IMG/VR virus record: IMGVR_UViG_3300020462_000004
Span: 1 to 64,000 of that record
DNA: 64,000 bases
Strand: one strand, 5' to 3'
Source: a virus
Shown here: positions 40,945 to 49,827 of the stretch, piece after piece
Position numbering within the stretch: position 1 is the stretch's first letter
How the letters are laid out: each line of letters starts with the position of its first letter
Program-made: the position numbers and the translations under genes
The notes under the pieces: generated by a model
Told to the model about the DNA's origin: nothing
The model's input: only the letters and a program-made list of their open reading frames with translations
Databases searched by the model: none

Positions 40945-41010
40945 CAATTTAGTGGGATTAAAATAAATATAAATAAGTTCTTTTGAACGAGAATCTAATC
41001 TAGATATAAG

Positions 41011-42399
41011 ATGGCAACTAGAAAATCATTAGTGCTTGTTTCAGGGCTTTTTGAGGAGTTAGATTCATCTTCTGATAAATTAGATTTTGCTGGTAATACA
41101 ACTGCAGATTTAACTGAAAATACTAATCTTTATTACACTGATGCAAGATCAAGGGCTGCCGTATCTGTAACTGATTCTGGGGGTGATGGTAGTCTTTTAT
41201 ATAACAGTTCAACAGGAGTAATTACATATACAGGACCTTCAGCATCTGAAGTAAGAGCTCATATTAGTGTGGCATCTGGTTCAGGCTTAACTTTTTCTGG
41301 TGGTGAGATCGGGACATCTGCTATACCAAATTCCCAATTAGCAAATTCATCTTTGACAGTTGGAAGTACTTCTATTAATTTAGGAGCTACTGCAACAACG
41401 ATTGCAGGTTTATCTGCTCTTACTTCCACCACTTTGACTGCAACAACTTTAATTTCTGGAGTAGCAGACGCAGCAAACGCTATATCTATAGCTGGGGGAA
41501 ATATAACTTTTGAAGGGTCAAGTGCTGATACTGACGAAATAATATTAACAGCAGCTGATGCATCAGGTGGAGACAAAACAATTACTCTTCCTAACACAAC
41601 TGGAACCGTTGCATTAACTAGTGATATTGTCTATCCAGTCACTTTGACAAATTCTGTTACGTTAACAAATAAAACATTAGCTCTCGGCTCTAACACAATA
41701 TCTGGTACAACCGCAGAATTTAATACTGCATTGACTGACGGTTCGTTTGCTACACTAGCTGGTTCTGAAACTTTAACAAATAAAAGCCTTACTGCTCCAA
41801 CTTTAACTGGGTCTTCTACTTCTGCTGGTAGCATAATTTTTAAAGAAGATACAGATAATGGAACTAATTCAGCAACATTATTAGGACCTGCTTCCACAGC
41901 TGATGTGATAATAACATTACCAGCCGAAACAGGTACTGTGTTAACAACTGCCTCTTCAATTGCTAATAGTAATCTTGCAAATAGCACAATAACTATAGGA
42001 AGTTCTTCTGTTGCATTAGGATCTAGTCAAACTACATTTACTGGATTAGCTTCTATTACTTCAACTGCTGTAGTAACAAATGATAGTGGATTTAGAGTTA
42101 GAAATAACAGCGACAATACAAAAATAGTTGCACTTGATTGTTCTGGAATTACAGGAAGTACAACAAGGACATTAACAATACCTGATCAGGATGGAACAAT
42201 TGCTTTAGTTGGGGGTGGATCAACTGAGTTTGCAGATGATGTTTTCAGAGTTACTGACAATGGTGATTCAAGCAAAAAATTAGCTTTTGAATGTTCTGGG
42301 ATTACAGGTAGTACAACAAGAACCATGACTGTCCCTGACAGTGATGGGACAATAAGTACGGAGAGTTTTGCTACCGCAATAGCAGTAGCGTTAGGATAG
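41011..42399 (+). CDS. Tail fibre protein, repeat-rich, 462 aa
   Basis: N-terminal motif LTENTNLYYTDARSRAAVS is a typical cyanophage fibre start. The body is Ser/Thr/Gly-rich with fibre repeats ('SETLTNKSL...', 'LTLPAETGTVLTTAS'-type turns). The C-terminal third has two units with CSGITGSTTRT and '(D/N)xDGTI', 60-70 residues apart. It likely forms trimeric beta-spiral fibres for receptor binding. The next gene is an anchor-type protein. Confidence 0.8.
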   Translation: MATRKSLVLVSGLFEELDSSSDKLDFAGNTTADLTENTNLYYTDARSRAAVSVTDSGGDGSLLYNSSTGVITYTGPSASEVRAHISVASGSGLTFSGGEIGTSAIPNSQLANSSLTVGSTSINLGATATTIAGLSALTSTTLTATTLISGVADAANAISIAGGNITFEGSSADTDEIILTAADASGGDKTITLPNTTGTVALTSDIVYPVTLTNSVTLTNKTLALGSNTISGTTAEFNTALTDGSFATLAGSETLTNKSLTAPTLTGSSTSAGSIIFKEDTDNGTNSATLLGPASTADVIITLPAETGTVLTTASSIANSNLANSTITIGSSSVALGSSQTTFTGLASITSTAVVTNDSGFRVRNNSDNTKIVALDCSGITGSTTRTLTIPDQDGTIALVGGGSTEFADDVFRVTDNGDSSKKLAFECSGITGSTTRTMTVPDSDGTISTESFATAIAVALG

Positions 42400-42403
42400 T
42401 ATT

Positions 42404-42808
42404 ATGGCAACTCAAGTTCAATTTAGAAGAGGAACAACAGCTGAGCACAACAATTTTAGAGGTGCTGATGGAGAAGTAACTGTAGATACTTCTATAAAAA
42501 CTGTTGTAGTACATGACGCAGTAACAGTAGGTGGATTCCCTTTATTAAGACAAGATGCTTCTAATTCTCAATTAGAAAGAGGTTCTTCTACTAATTGTGC
42601 TTTAAAATTTGCTGGAGATTTTGACACAGGGATTATAAGTCCGGCTTCTGACGAGTTAGCTTTAGTTACTGGTGGGTCTAGTCGTCTTACAATAGATTCT
42701 AATGGAGCTGCGACCTTTACAGGTAATGTCCAAATTAATGGACAATTATCAATTACTGGTAATGTAAACTCTGAGGAAAACTTAGCACTAATTATTGCTT
42801 TAGGATAA
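42404..42808 (+). CDS. Fibre anchor/tip-type protein, 134 aa
   Basis: Starts MATQVQFRRGTTAEHNNFRG, the '(V)QFRRGTTAEH' anchor pattern of phage fibre genes, then GADGEVTVDTSIKTVVVHD. The C-terminal half has beta-turn repeats (SSRLTIDSNGAATFTGNVQI) seen before chaperone domains of fibres. Likely part of the first fibre module. Confidence 0.7.
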   Translation: MATQVQFRRGTTAEHNNFRGADGEVTVDTSIKTVVVHDAVTVGGFPLLRQDASNSQLERGSSTNCALKFAGDFDTGIISPASDELALVTGGSSRLTIDSNGAATFTGNVQINGQLSITGNVNSEENLALIIALG

Positions 42809-42809
42809 T

Positions 42810-43151
42810 ATGGCAAACACCTTCAAAGTTGATACGAAATCAAGTTGTGTAACTGATGCACATAGCAGCACTAATGCAAATGTTTTAACAGCCGGTAGCT
42901 CTGCAACATTAGTTCTTTTGAGTATATTAGTTTCCAATAAAACAGCATCTAGTGCTGATGTAGATGTTTTTTTAGTTACTAATACAGGAGATGATGTATT
43001 TCTTTTAAGAAATGCCCCAGTTCCAGCTGGATCTTCTCTTGAATTAATTAGTGGATCAAAAGTTATTATGGAATCTAATGATGTTTTGAGAATAAGAACT
43101 GATACTGCAAGCACTCTTGATGTAGCTGTAAGTTACTTAGAACAGACTTAA
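42810..43151 (+). CDS. Small fibre-module protein, 113 aa
   Basis: Beta-rich protein with regular strand pattern (LVLLSILVSNKTASSADVDV, then VPAGSSLELISGSKVIMESN). The 'ADVDVFLV' to 'PAGSSLEL' arrangement looks like a small beta-sandwich often found as an accessory in fibre clusters. Function unclear. Confidence 0.6.
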   Translation: MANTFKVDTKSSCVTDAHSSTNANVLTAGSSATLVLLSILVSNKTASSADVDVFLVTNTGDDVFLLRNAPVPAGSSLELISGSKVIMESNDVLRIRTDTASTLDVAVSYLEQT

Positions 43152-43152
43152 A

Positions 43153-43470
43153 ATGGGATTATCAGTTAATAATGATCTTGTAACTTTATCAAATAATTTT
43201 GAAAGTCTTAAAGCAAAAGTTGAGGCTATCGAAATTATAGTTTATGGTGAAAAAGTTTTAGAACTAGATGATTCTTCTTGGGAAAATATTAGAAAAAAAC
43301 GAGATTATATTTTAAAATCTACAGACTGGACTGTCACTCCAGGTTGTTCTGTTGATCAGGCTCAGTGGTCTGCTTACCGACAAAACCTTAGAGATATACC
43401 TCAAACATATACTGTAATTAATGACGTAGTTTGGCCTACTCAGCCATCTAAATTAGGACCTAATAGTTAG
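43153..43470 (+). CDS. Phage tail assembly chaperone-like protein, 105 aa
   Basis: The C-terminal block IRKKRDYILKSTDWTVTP... WSAYRQNLRDIPQTY... VVWPTQP matches the Phage_tail_APC pattern: 'R..RD.LL..TDW.......W..YRQ.LRDIP....WP..P'. Two further genes (49332, 51085) carry the same block. The N-terminal helix may bind the fibre. It closes the first fibre module. Known family members assist tail fibre assembly. Confidence 0.75.
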   Translation: MGLSVNNDLVTLSNNFESLKAKVEAIEIIVYGEKVLELDDSSWENIRKKRDYILKSTDWTVTPGCSVDQAQWSAYRQNLRDIPQTYTVINDVVWPTQPSKLGPNS

Positions 43471-43537
43471 AAAGTCTCCATATTTACTAAGCTTAAAATG
43501 ATTAAAGAAATTAAGAAGAATTCTGGATTAATCTGCT

Positions 43538-44278
43538 ATGCCATATATTGGAAATAATATTCGTTCTGCTGATGATTACAGATTAATTGATGATGTAAGC
43601 AGTAGTTTTAACGGAAGCACTACGAGTTTTCCTTTACAAGTTTCAGGAGTTTCACCTGCACCTTTTCCAAAATCACCACAACAAGTCCTAATATCTGTAA
43701 ACGGTGTTATTCAGGAACCTGATCCTACTGGAACTGCAGGATTTAATATTGTAGGAAATAATATAGTTTTTAGTTCAGCTCCAGCGAATGGACAAGCATT
43801 TTTTGGAATAATATATGCAACAGCTGATTACATAAATGCAGGAGGAACATTTCCTGCTGGTTCGAGTAATCTTCCTTCTATAACTTTTTCTGCAGATACA
43901 GATACAGGATTATATAGAAAGGCATCTGGTACTGTTGGATTTGTTTCAGACGGTACTGAGGTAGGAAGTTTTGATAGTAATGGAATAAATAGTAGTGCAC
44001 TGAATATAACAGGTACTGTCAGCAGTAATGCAATGAGTGTAACAGGCACCGTTACTGCAAATGCTTTTTCAGGAGATGGATCGTCCTTAACGAATTTACC
44101 ATCATCAGGAGGTACAGTTGGTCCAGGAACTGAAAAGTTATTTGTTGAAGCAGAAAACCAAATGGATGCCAGTTTTGCGACACAACAAAATTTTAATTAT
44201 GTAGCAGCAAGTCCTATGACTATTGCTTCAGGGGCTGTTCTTACAGTGAGTGCAAACTCTACCATGACGTTTGTCTAA
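43538..44278 (+). CDS. Tail fibre protein, module 2, 246 aa
   Basis: N-terminus NIRSADDYRLIDDVSSSFNG, with the VSSSFNGSTTSFPLQVSG anchor block also present in the 49828 product. The body has beta turns and 'VSNAMSVTGTVTANAFSGDG' repeats leading to a final fibre tip. Probably a fibre tip or accessory. Starts a larger module reaching 49784. Confidence 0.7.
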   Translation: MPYIGNNIRSADDYRLIDDVSSSFNGSTTSFPLQVSGVSPAPFPKSPQQVLISVNGVIQEPDPTGTAGFNIVGNNIVFSSAPANGQAFFGIIYATADYINAGGTFPAGSSNLPSITFSADTDTGLYRKASGTVGFVSDGTEVGSFDSNGINSSALNITGTVSSNAMSVTGTVTANAFSGDGSSLTNLPSSGGTVGPGTEKLFVEAENQMDASFATQQNFNYVAASPMTIASGAVLTVSANSTMTFV

Positions 44279-44299
44279 CAACTTTCTTATTTAAAAATC

Positions 44300-44995
44300 A
44301 TGTCAAAAGTTATTGTTGATGAAATCCAAACTGATACCACGAATGGGAATGTAAGAGTCATTCCTAATGGTACTGGAGCATTAGAGGTAAAAGGTGCTGG
44401 TGGTGATGATGCAATGCTTCAATTAAACTGCTCTGCCCAATCACATGGTGTAAAGATAAAATCCCCTGCTCATAGTGCTGGACAATCTTATACAATGATT
44501 TTGCCTGATAATAACGTAACAGCAGACAAAGTTTTAAAAGTAAAAAGTATTACAGGTAGTGGAGCAACAGCAATCGGGCAGTTAGAGTTTGGTGATGCTG
44601 GGGATCTTTCTGGGTTACTTAAAGAAGGTGTGAAAATAACTGCTGGTAAATTAAGTGATAATTTAAATATTGATTTAGCAGATGGAATGGTTCATTATTT
44701 TACAACTCAAGAAACAACTACATCTACACCTAATATTAGATTCAGCAGTTCCGCTACTCTCGACTCTAATATGAGTGTTGGAGAAGCTATATCAGTAACG
44801 CTTATCACAACTGCTGCAGCTGCTGCTTATTCTGCACAACTAACAATTGATGGTGCTGCGGTTACAGAGAATTGGGTTGGAGGGTCTGCTCCTTCGGATG
44901 GAGGTTCAAGTGGTGTTGATATTCACGCTTACACAATTATTAAAACAGGATCAGCAACTTTTACTGTAATTGCAAATCAAAGTAAAACATCATAA
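44300..44995 (+). CDS. Tail fibre protein, module 2, 231 aa
   Basis: Starts MSKVIVDEIQTDTTNGNVRV, a short N-terminal anchor also present in the 46190 and 47892 products ('(V/I)(K/I)VDDIQ'). The rest is mixed beta sequence with GSAPSDGGSSGVDIHA. Fits an individual receptor-binding or fibre segment in a multi-gene fibre. Confidence 0.65.
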   Translation: MSKVIVDEIQTDTTNGNVRVIPNGTGALEVKGAGGDDAMLQLNCSAQSHGVKIKSPAHSAGQSYTMILPDNNVTADKVLKVKSITGSGATAIGQLEFGDAGDLSGLLKEGVKITAGKLSDNLNIDLADGMVHYFTTQETTTSTPNIRFSSSATLDSNMSVGEAISVTLITTAAAAAYSAQLTIDGAAVTENWVGGSAPSDGGSSGVDIHAYTIIKTGSATFTVIANQSKTS

Positions 44996-45001
44996 TTCAA
45001 A

Positions 45002-46141
45002 ATGAAATTTGAGCATTCATTATATCAAAAGCCTTTGTCAATGACTGGGTTTGGTGGTGGTGCTACCTCACTTTCTGTTGCTGGTGCTGCTGGTGGTAAT
45101 CCATTTGATAACATGAGTAATTTTCCTGGTGCAACTAGAGTTGGTACTACTAATGTAATTTATTACTCTAGTGCTGGAACTACATACTCATTTACAGATC
45201 CCAATGGAGGGGCATCAACATTCAGATTTACAGCGGTTGGTGGAGGTGGGTCATCAAATGGAGATGCTGGTGGTTGGTATGGAGTAATTGGCGGTGGCGG
45301 TGGCGGTGCTGCTAGAGGAGAAATACAGACTTCTCAAACATTAAATATCAATGTTGGTTATGGTGGGGGTAGTCCAGCTCAGGGAGGTCTTACCGGAACT
45401 GCCGGTAATAATTCTACCTATGTCAGTGATAGTGTAACTGGACAGTTTAATAATTATGATCGTGTACGTGGAAGAGGTGGAGTTTCATATGTATCAAATG
45501 CAACATCAGGTACTTGGTTAATTTATGGTACAGGCGGAATGCCAGGGCTATATGGATATCCCCCAACTGCTCAGGGAGATTTACAAAGTGCACACTCCAC
45601 TGGATATGGAGTTCGTAATGGTGGAAGAGGATTTTGGGAGAATGGTGGATATGGAACCATTGCTTCTGGCGGAGGTGTTACTGTAAATAATGGATCTACT
45701 GAAGCTGGTGGAACTGGTGGATGTGCTGCTCATAAAGATAGTGGTAGTTTAAGTTATACAAGACATCCTCTTGATTTGTATAATACATACTCAAGTCATG
45801 CCAGTTTTATAGCTACTGCTGGTCAAAATACTACATATGCTGGACCAGGAGGAGGGGGTGGTTCAGATTATGAAGAAAGTTATGAAAATGCAAGTCAAGT
45901 CAACACTAATGTAGCTGGTGCTGCAGGTGGAACTGCCTCTGGATTAAACACATTATTATCTGGGTCTGGGTTATCAAGTGCAGGTGGTAATGGTGCTAAT
46001 TCAGGATCAAATGGGACTCAGGCAACTAGAGGTACAGTTGGAGGTGGTAGTGGAGGAAACTCTAGACACAATGCTAATAGTACTTGGGATGATAATTTTG
46101 TTGAAGGAAATGGAATCATAATTGTAGAATATCTTGGATAA
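45002..46141 (+). CDS. Gly-rich adhesin-type fibre tip, 379 aa
   Basis: Long runs of Gly/Ser/Asn/Tyr (AVGGGGSSNGDAGGWY and GGGGSDYEESYEN) with short aromatic spacers. This resembles the polyglycine sandwich domains of phage adhesins such as the gp38 type, and the glycine-rich protein family. Variable Gly-rich loops in such adhesins bind host surface receptors. No signal peptide. A receptor-binding tip is inferred. Confidence 0.65.
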   Translation: MKFEHSLYQKPLSMTGFGGGATSLSVAGAAGGNPFDNMSNFPGATRVGTTNVIYYSSAGTTYSFTDPNGGASTFRFTAVGGGGSSNGDAGGWYGVIGGGGGGAARGEIQTSQTLNINVGYGGGSPAQGGLTGTAGNNSTYVSDSVTGQFNNYDRVRGRGGVSYVSNATSGTWLIYGTGGMPGLYGYPPTAQGDLQSAHSTGYGVRNGGRGFWENGGYGTIASGGGVTVNNGSTEAGGTGGCAAHKDSGSLSYTRHPLDLYNTYSSHASFIATAGQNTTYAGPGGGGGSDYEESYENASQVNTNVAGAAGGTASGLNTLLSGSGLSSAGGNGANSGSNGTQATRGTVGGGSGGNSRHNANSTWDDNFVEGNGIIIVEYLG

Positions 46142-46170
46142 AATTAGACAATTTAAACTAGATATTATAA
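46138..46170 (+). repeat. Intergenic fibre-cluster repeat, copy 1
   Basis: ATAAAATTAG then ...TTTAAACTAGATAT: the same element as at 47841 and 49781, with an extra base and a few changes. It lies just after the stop of the Gly-rich gene. Confidence 0.65.
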
Positions 46171-46189
46171 GAAAATTATTTTTTTAGAT

Positions 46190-46693
46190 ATGTCAACAAT
46201 AAAGGTAGATGATATACAATCTAGGCAAAGTACAGATGATGCAATATCACTTGCGTCTGATTCTTCTGTTTCTCTAAAACACTCAGCATCCGCTAAATTA
46301 ACTACGACAGCTACAGGCGTAAGTATTACTGGAGCGTGTTCTGCAACATCAGTTACAGCTACATCAGTTGAAGATTCAAAAGGAAATTTACGTTCTATTC
46401 CAAATAGAAATGAATCCTCAGCTTATACACTTGTAGCTGCTGATGCTGGTAAATGTATAACAGCTGATGATGGTGTGACTGTACCAGCCAACGTGTTTGC
46501 TGCTGGCGATTTAGTAACAATTATCAATAATGCAGGTTCAGACAAAACAATAACCCAAGGATCAGGATTAACAATGAGAGATACAGGTAATGATGGTGCT
46601 ACTGGAAACGTATCTGTAAAAACATATTCAATGTCTACACTTCTTTTTATAAGTACAACTCTTTGTTATTTTTCAACCACTAATAAAGCATAA
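46190..46693 (+). CDS. Tail fibre protein, module 2, 167 aa
   Basis: Anchor start MSTIKVDDIQSRQSTDDAIS, then SLKHSASAKLTTTATGVSIT shared with the 47892 product. The C-terminal half (VPANVFAAGDLVTIINNAGS, TMRDTGNDGATGNVSV) resembles a beta-sandwich tail domain. A fibre subunit. Confidence 0.65.
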   Translation: MSTIKVDDIQSRQSTDDAISLASDSSVSLKHSASAKLTTTATGVSITGACSATSVTATSVEDSKGNLRSIPNRNESSAYTLVAADAGKCITADDGVTVPANVFAAGDLVTIINNAGSDKTITQGSGLTMRDTGNDGATGNVSVKTYSMSTLLFISTTLCYFSTTNKA

Positions 46694-46704
46694 AATTTTA
46701 AGTT

Positions 46705-47838
46705 ATGCCGAGTTCACAAATTTTATTAGCAACAACTAAATCTTCAGGCGTTGATCCAGTTGTTCCCTTTAACCTTACATTAAATGGACTATATACTTCA
46801 AACCCTAGGCTTGGAGACACTACTTCAGAGCAAAGTACTTGGTGGGGCACTCAAACTTATGATGCTGTTTTTGCTTCGAACATTGGACAGCAATCATATC
46901 AGGGATTTTATGCATTTACAGCAGGAAAAAATGCTACATTGACCGCAACTTTGGGAGGTGCATCAGGGTGGGCTTATACTAGAGGTAGATCAATAACTGC
47001 AACTTTTTCTATATCTGTAGGTGATCGAATTGTATTTTTTGCTGGCAAGTCTGGTAACACTGGAACAAACGCTAATCAAGGAGGAGCTGGAGGAGCAAGT
47101 TGTTTAATGAAATATGGTAGTTCACTTTCTAGTGATGCCGATTATGTAAATGGTTTTGTTCCTTTAATAATTGCAGCAGGAGGTGGAGGTGGAGATGTAG
47201 CTAATGGTTCACAAGCTAACGAATTAGCTTCCGCTGCACCACCATTATCAACTACGACAAGTAACACTGCTACTCAAATTATGGCTGTAAGAAACAATTT
47301 TTATCCAAGTGCAAATTTAGTTGCTAAACAGGGCGGTGCTGGAAGAGATGATAATGCTGGTGGGGGGTATATGGCACATACTGGAGGTAATGGCTGGGCA
47401 GGTCCATCTAGACATCACTTGACAGGAAATGCCACTGACATAAATCTTTCTGGCATAAGTTACCCAGCTGTAGGTATAGCTTATGGTGCAAAGGGAAATA
47501 TTAAATTAGATGCTACTAGTGGCGATGGTGGTTTTGGTGGTGGTGGATCAGATTATGGGAACAATAGTTATGGTTCTGGTGGTGGAGGATATTATGGTGG
47601 CAATGAAAGTGTAGGAGCTAATAGTATACTAAACAATGCTTACACTGCGTATACTTATTATGATGCTGCTGGTAATCAACACCAAACAGAAGGCGACATG
47701 AGACATGGTTCTTTATCTTTTGTACATAGTAGTGGAAGTAGTGTAACTGACAATGGACTCTATGGTGCTGGTTCTAATTATGGTGTCTCTACACTCTCTG
47801 GGCAACAACAAGGTAGAGTTTATTTATCATTTACATAG
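46705..47838 (+). CDS. Gly-rich adhesin-type fibre tip, 377 aa
   Basis: An N-terminal beta part is followed by GGAGGASCLMKYGSS and IIAAGGGGGDVANGSQ, the core of a glycine-rich domain as in the Gly_rich family, then more Gly/Asn/Tyr loops. Same architecture as the 45002 product, with diverged loops, suggesting alternative receptor-binding tips. Strong inference for host recognition. Confidence 0.65.
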   Translation: MPSSQILLATTKSSGVDPVVPFNLTLNGLYTSNPRLGDTTSEQSTWWGTQTYDAVFASNIGQQSYQGFYAFTAGKNATLTATLGGASGWAYTRGRSITATFSISVGDRIVFFAGKSGNTGTNANQGGAGGASCLMKYGSSLSSDADYVNGFVPLIIAAGGGGGDVANGSQANELASAAPPLSTTTSNTATQIMAVRNNFYPSANLVAKQGGAGRDDNAGGGYMAHTGGNGWAGPSRHHLTGNATDINLSGISYPAVGIAYGAKGNIKLDATSGDGGFGGGGSDYGNNSYGSGGGGYYGGNESVGANSILNNAYTAYTYYDAAGNQHQTEGDMRHGSLSFVHSSGSSVTDNGLYGAGSNYGVSTLSGQQQGRVYLSFT

Positions 47839-47840
47839 AT

Positions 47841-47870
47841 ATAAAATTAGCTATTTTAAACTAGATATAA
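47841..47870 (+). repeat. Intergenic fibre-cluster repeat, copy 2
   Basis: 30-bp element ATAAAATTAGCTATTTTAAA plus CTAGATATAA. Identical to 49781-49810 except one base. The AT boxes could be a promoter (TTTAAA / TATAA spacing) for the following fibre gene. Confidence 0.8.
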
Positions 47871-47891
47871 TACAAGTTAATTAGTATTTAT

Positions 47892-48452
47892 ATGTCAACA
47901 GTAAAAGTCGAAGAAATACAACATCCATCTAACTCTAATAATGCAGTATCTATTGCATCAGATTCAAGTGTTAGTCTTAAACATAGTGGATCTGCAAAGT
48001 TGGCAACTACATCAACAGGTGTAAGTATTACTGGAACATGTACTGCAACATCATTTAGTGGAGATGGTTCGGCATTGTCCCCTGCTCCAGCAGATGCAAC
48101 AAAAATGCCATTAGCAGGCGGTACGTTTACAGGTTCAGTTACTTTTGAAGATGCTATAAATGAAACCGTATATGCTATCACTGATGCTGCATCTGTAGCC
48201 CTAGATCCTGATAATGGAATGGTGCAGACATGGACATTAGGAGCAAATAGAACTGCAACTGATAGTTTAACTACAGGTCAATCTATGCTTCTTATAGTCA
48301 CTGCAACTGCATCTGCCTATACTTTGACTTGGCCTACTATGAAGTGGAACGGTGGGTCTGCTCCTACACTTGGCGGTGCTAACGCTACAGCAATAGAATT
48401 ATTTAAAGTAGGTAGTCAATTATATGGAGCTTCAGTTGGAGATCTTTCATGA
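47892..48452 (+). CDS. Tail fibre protein, module 2, 186 aa
   Basis: MSTVKVEEIQHPSNSNNAVS anchor start, SLKHSGSAKLATTSTGVSIT repeat, then TFTGSVTFEDAINETVYAIT and a final fold with AYTLTWPTMKWNGGSAPTLG, a WNGGSAP motif common in fibre domains. Overlaps the next gene by ATGA. Fibre subunit. Confidence 0.65.
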   Translation: MSTVKVEEIQHPSNSNNAVSIASDSSVSLKHSGSAKLATTSTGVSITGTCTATSFSGDGSALSPAPADATKMPLAGGTFTGSVTFEDAINETVYAITDAASVALDPDNGMVQTWTLGANRTATDSLTTGQSMLLIVTATASAYTLTWPTMKWNGGSAPTLGGANATAIELFKVGSQLYGASVGDLS

Positions 48453-49315
48453 CATTATCGCACCAACTTCGTGCTGCTGCTGGTAATAGTGGAGGAGGAG
48501 CTGCAACTCCTGTATTTCACTATGATTTCGGTGATACTTCTTCTTGGGATGGAAGTAGTACCACAATAAACGATTTATCTGGTAATGGAAATAATACTTC
48601 TTTTAGTAATACAAATGGTCTATCGAGAAGTCCTATTGGTTCTGCTTTTACCCTTTTATCAAGTACTGATTATTGTGTTAATAGAGGTACTTATACCACG
48701 CCCTCTGGTGTTGGAAACAGTGTAGGAACAGGAGATTACGCAATTCAATTTGTGTGGAATGTTTATCTACGCCCTCATGGAGCTAATTATTATTATTCCA
48801 CTCAACAAATGCGTCTTTTGAACAATAGTAGTGGAAGTCCTGGATTTAGTTGGCTTGAAGGTGGTCTACTGTGGATTACTGGTGTATCTGGTAATTCCTA
48901 TACTCCTGCATTCCCTACTGCTCACAATGCAGCTAGTAATGCTTCTCCTGCACATACAGTAAATGCACCTTATCCTTCAACACCAGCGACATATACTTCA
49001 GGGTCACCACATAGAAATTCATCTCCTTATTATGGTTATTTTGGTTGGGAACATGTAATTATCACAAGAAGATCAGGAACTTTATATGTTTATAAAAATG
49101 GCACTCAAACCGCAAGTTATGTTAATAATGATAATTATACTACTTTTGGAGGGGCTACGGTTTTAGGTACTGGTGGGTTTACTGCTGCTAATTATTGTGG
49201 ATATAACAATTGGTTTTTAGGAGGATTAGCAATACACAAATTCTTTGATGTAGGATTAACTGATGCACAAGTAACGGCTATTTTCGATTCAGAAAAATCT
49301 CGTTTCAGTTTATAA
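48449..49315 (+). CDS. LamG/concanavalin-like lectin-type fibre protein, 288 aa
   Basis: Contains FHYDFGDTSSWDGSSTTIND and DLSGNGNN near the start, and GWEHVIITRRSGTLYVYKNG followed by FLGGLAIHKFFDVGLTDAQV at the end. That is the LamG/concanavalin-A-like lectin layout with a typical 'Y.NG' strand and '.LTDAQ' terminus. Such domains bind glycans, so a host polysaccharide receptor role is likely. Starts on the ATGA of the previous gene. Confidence 0.7.
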   Translation: MTLSHQLRAAAGNSGGGAATPVFHYDFGDTSSWDGSSTTINDLSGNGNNTSFSNTNGLSRSPIGSAFTLLSSTDYCVNRGTYTTPSGVGNSVGTGDYAIQFVWNVYLRPHGANYYYSTQQMRLLNNSSGSPGFSWLEGGLLWITGVSGNSYTPAFPTAHNAASNASPAHTVNAPYPSTPATYTSGSPHRNSSPYYGYFGWEHVIITRRSGTLYVYKNGTQTASYVNNDNYTTFGGATVLGTGGFTAANYCGYNNWFLGGLAIHKFFDVGLTDAQVTAIFDSEKSRFSL

Positions 49316-49331
49316 CAGTTAAAATATTATT

Positions 49332-49784
49332 ATGGAATACGCAATCATTGAAAATACAGCTGGTGGTACACCTACTGTAAAAAGCACTGGAAGTATTCAA
49401 GAGTTATTTCCTAATACAAGTTTCACCGCCTCTGGGCCTAATGCAAATTTTTTAGCAGAAAATAGTGTTGTTGAATTTGTAAAAACTCTAAGTTATACTT
49501 CACCGACACAAAAATTGGTTCCAGTAGAACCTTATATAGATAGTAGTAAAGTTTACAATGTCAAAGTAGAATCTACTACTACAGATGAACAAGCTGCTCT
49601 TACTAACACCCAATGGCAACTTGTAAGAACAGAAAGAAATGTTTTATTAGAACGAACAGATTGGAGAGCTGGTAGTGATTTAACTATTTCGGACGAATGG
49701 AAGACCTATCGCCAAGCTCTTAGAGATGTTCCTACACAATCTGATCCATTCAACATTACTTGGCCTACAGAACCAGTGGCATAA
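49332..49784 (+). CDS. Fibre protein ending in tail-assembly-chaperone block, 150 aa
   Basis: The N-terminal half is new, but the C-terminal part has RTERNVLLERTDWRAGSD... WKTYRQALRDVPTQSDPFNI... TWPTEP, the same Phage_tail_APC-like block as the 43153 and 51085 products. It closes fibre module 2. A role in assembling the preceding fibre is likely. Confidence 0.7.
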   Translation: MEYAIIENTAGGTPTVKSTGSIQELFPNTSFTASGPNANFLAENSVVEFVKTLSYTSPTQKLVPVEPYIDSSKVYNVKVESTTTDEQAALTNTQWQLVRTERNVLLERTDWRAGSDLTISDEWKTYRQALRDVPTQSDPFNITWPTEPVA

Positions 49785-49810
49785 AATTAGCCATTTTAAA
49801 CTAGATATAA
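49781..49810 (+). repeat. Intergenic fibre-cluster repeat, copy 3
   Basis: 29 of 30 bases identical to 47841-47870. It starts at the stop codon of the previous gene and precedes fibre module 3, so it may be a promoter or recombination-prone spacer. Confidence 0.8.
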
Positions 49811-49827
49811 AGTAATAGAAAATTTAG

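Noticed and set aside
41259-41987. Two minus-strand frames of 112 and 118 codons in the fibre gene
   Set aside because: Mirror of Thr/Ser/Ala-rich fibre repeats; no start signals.
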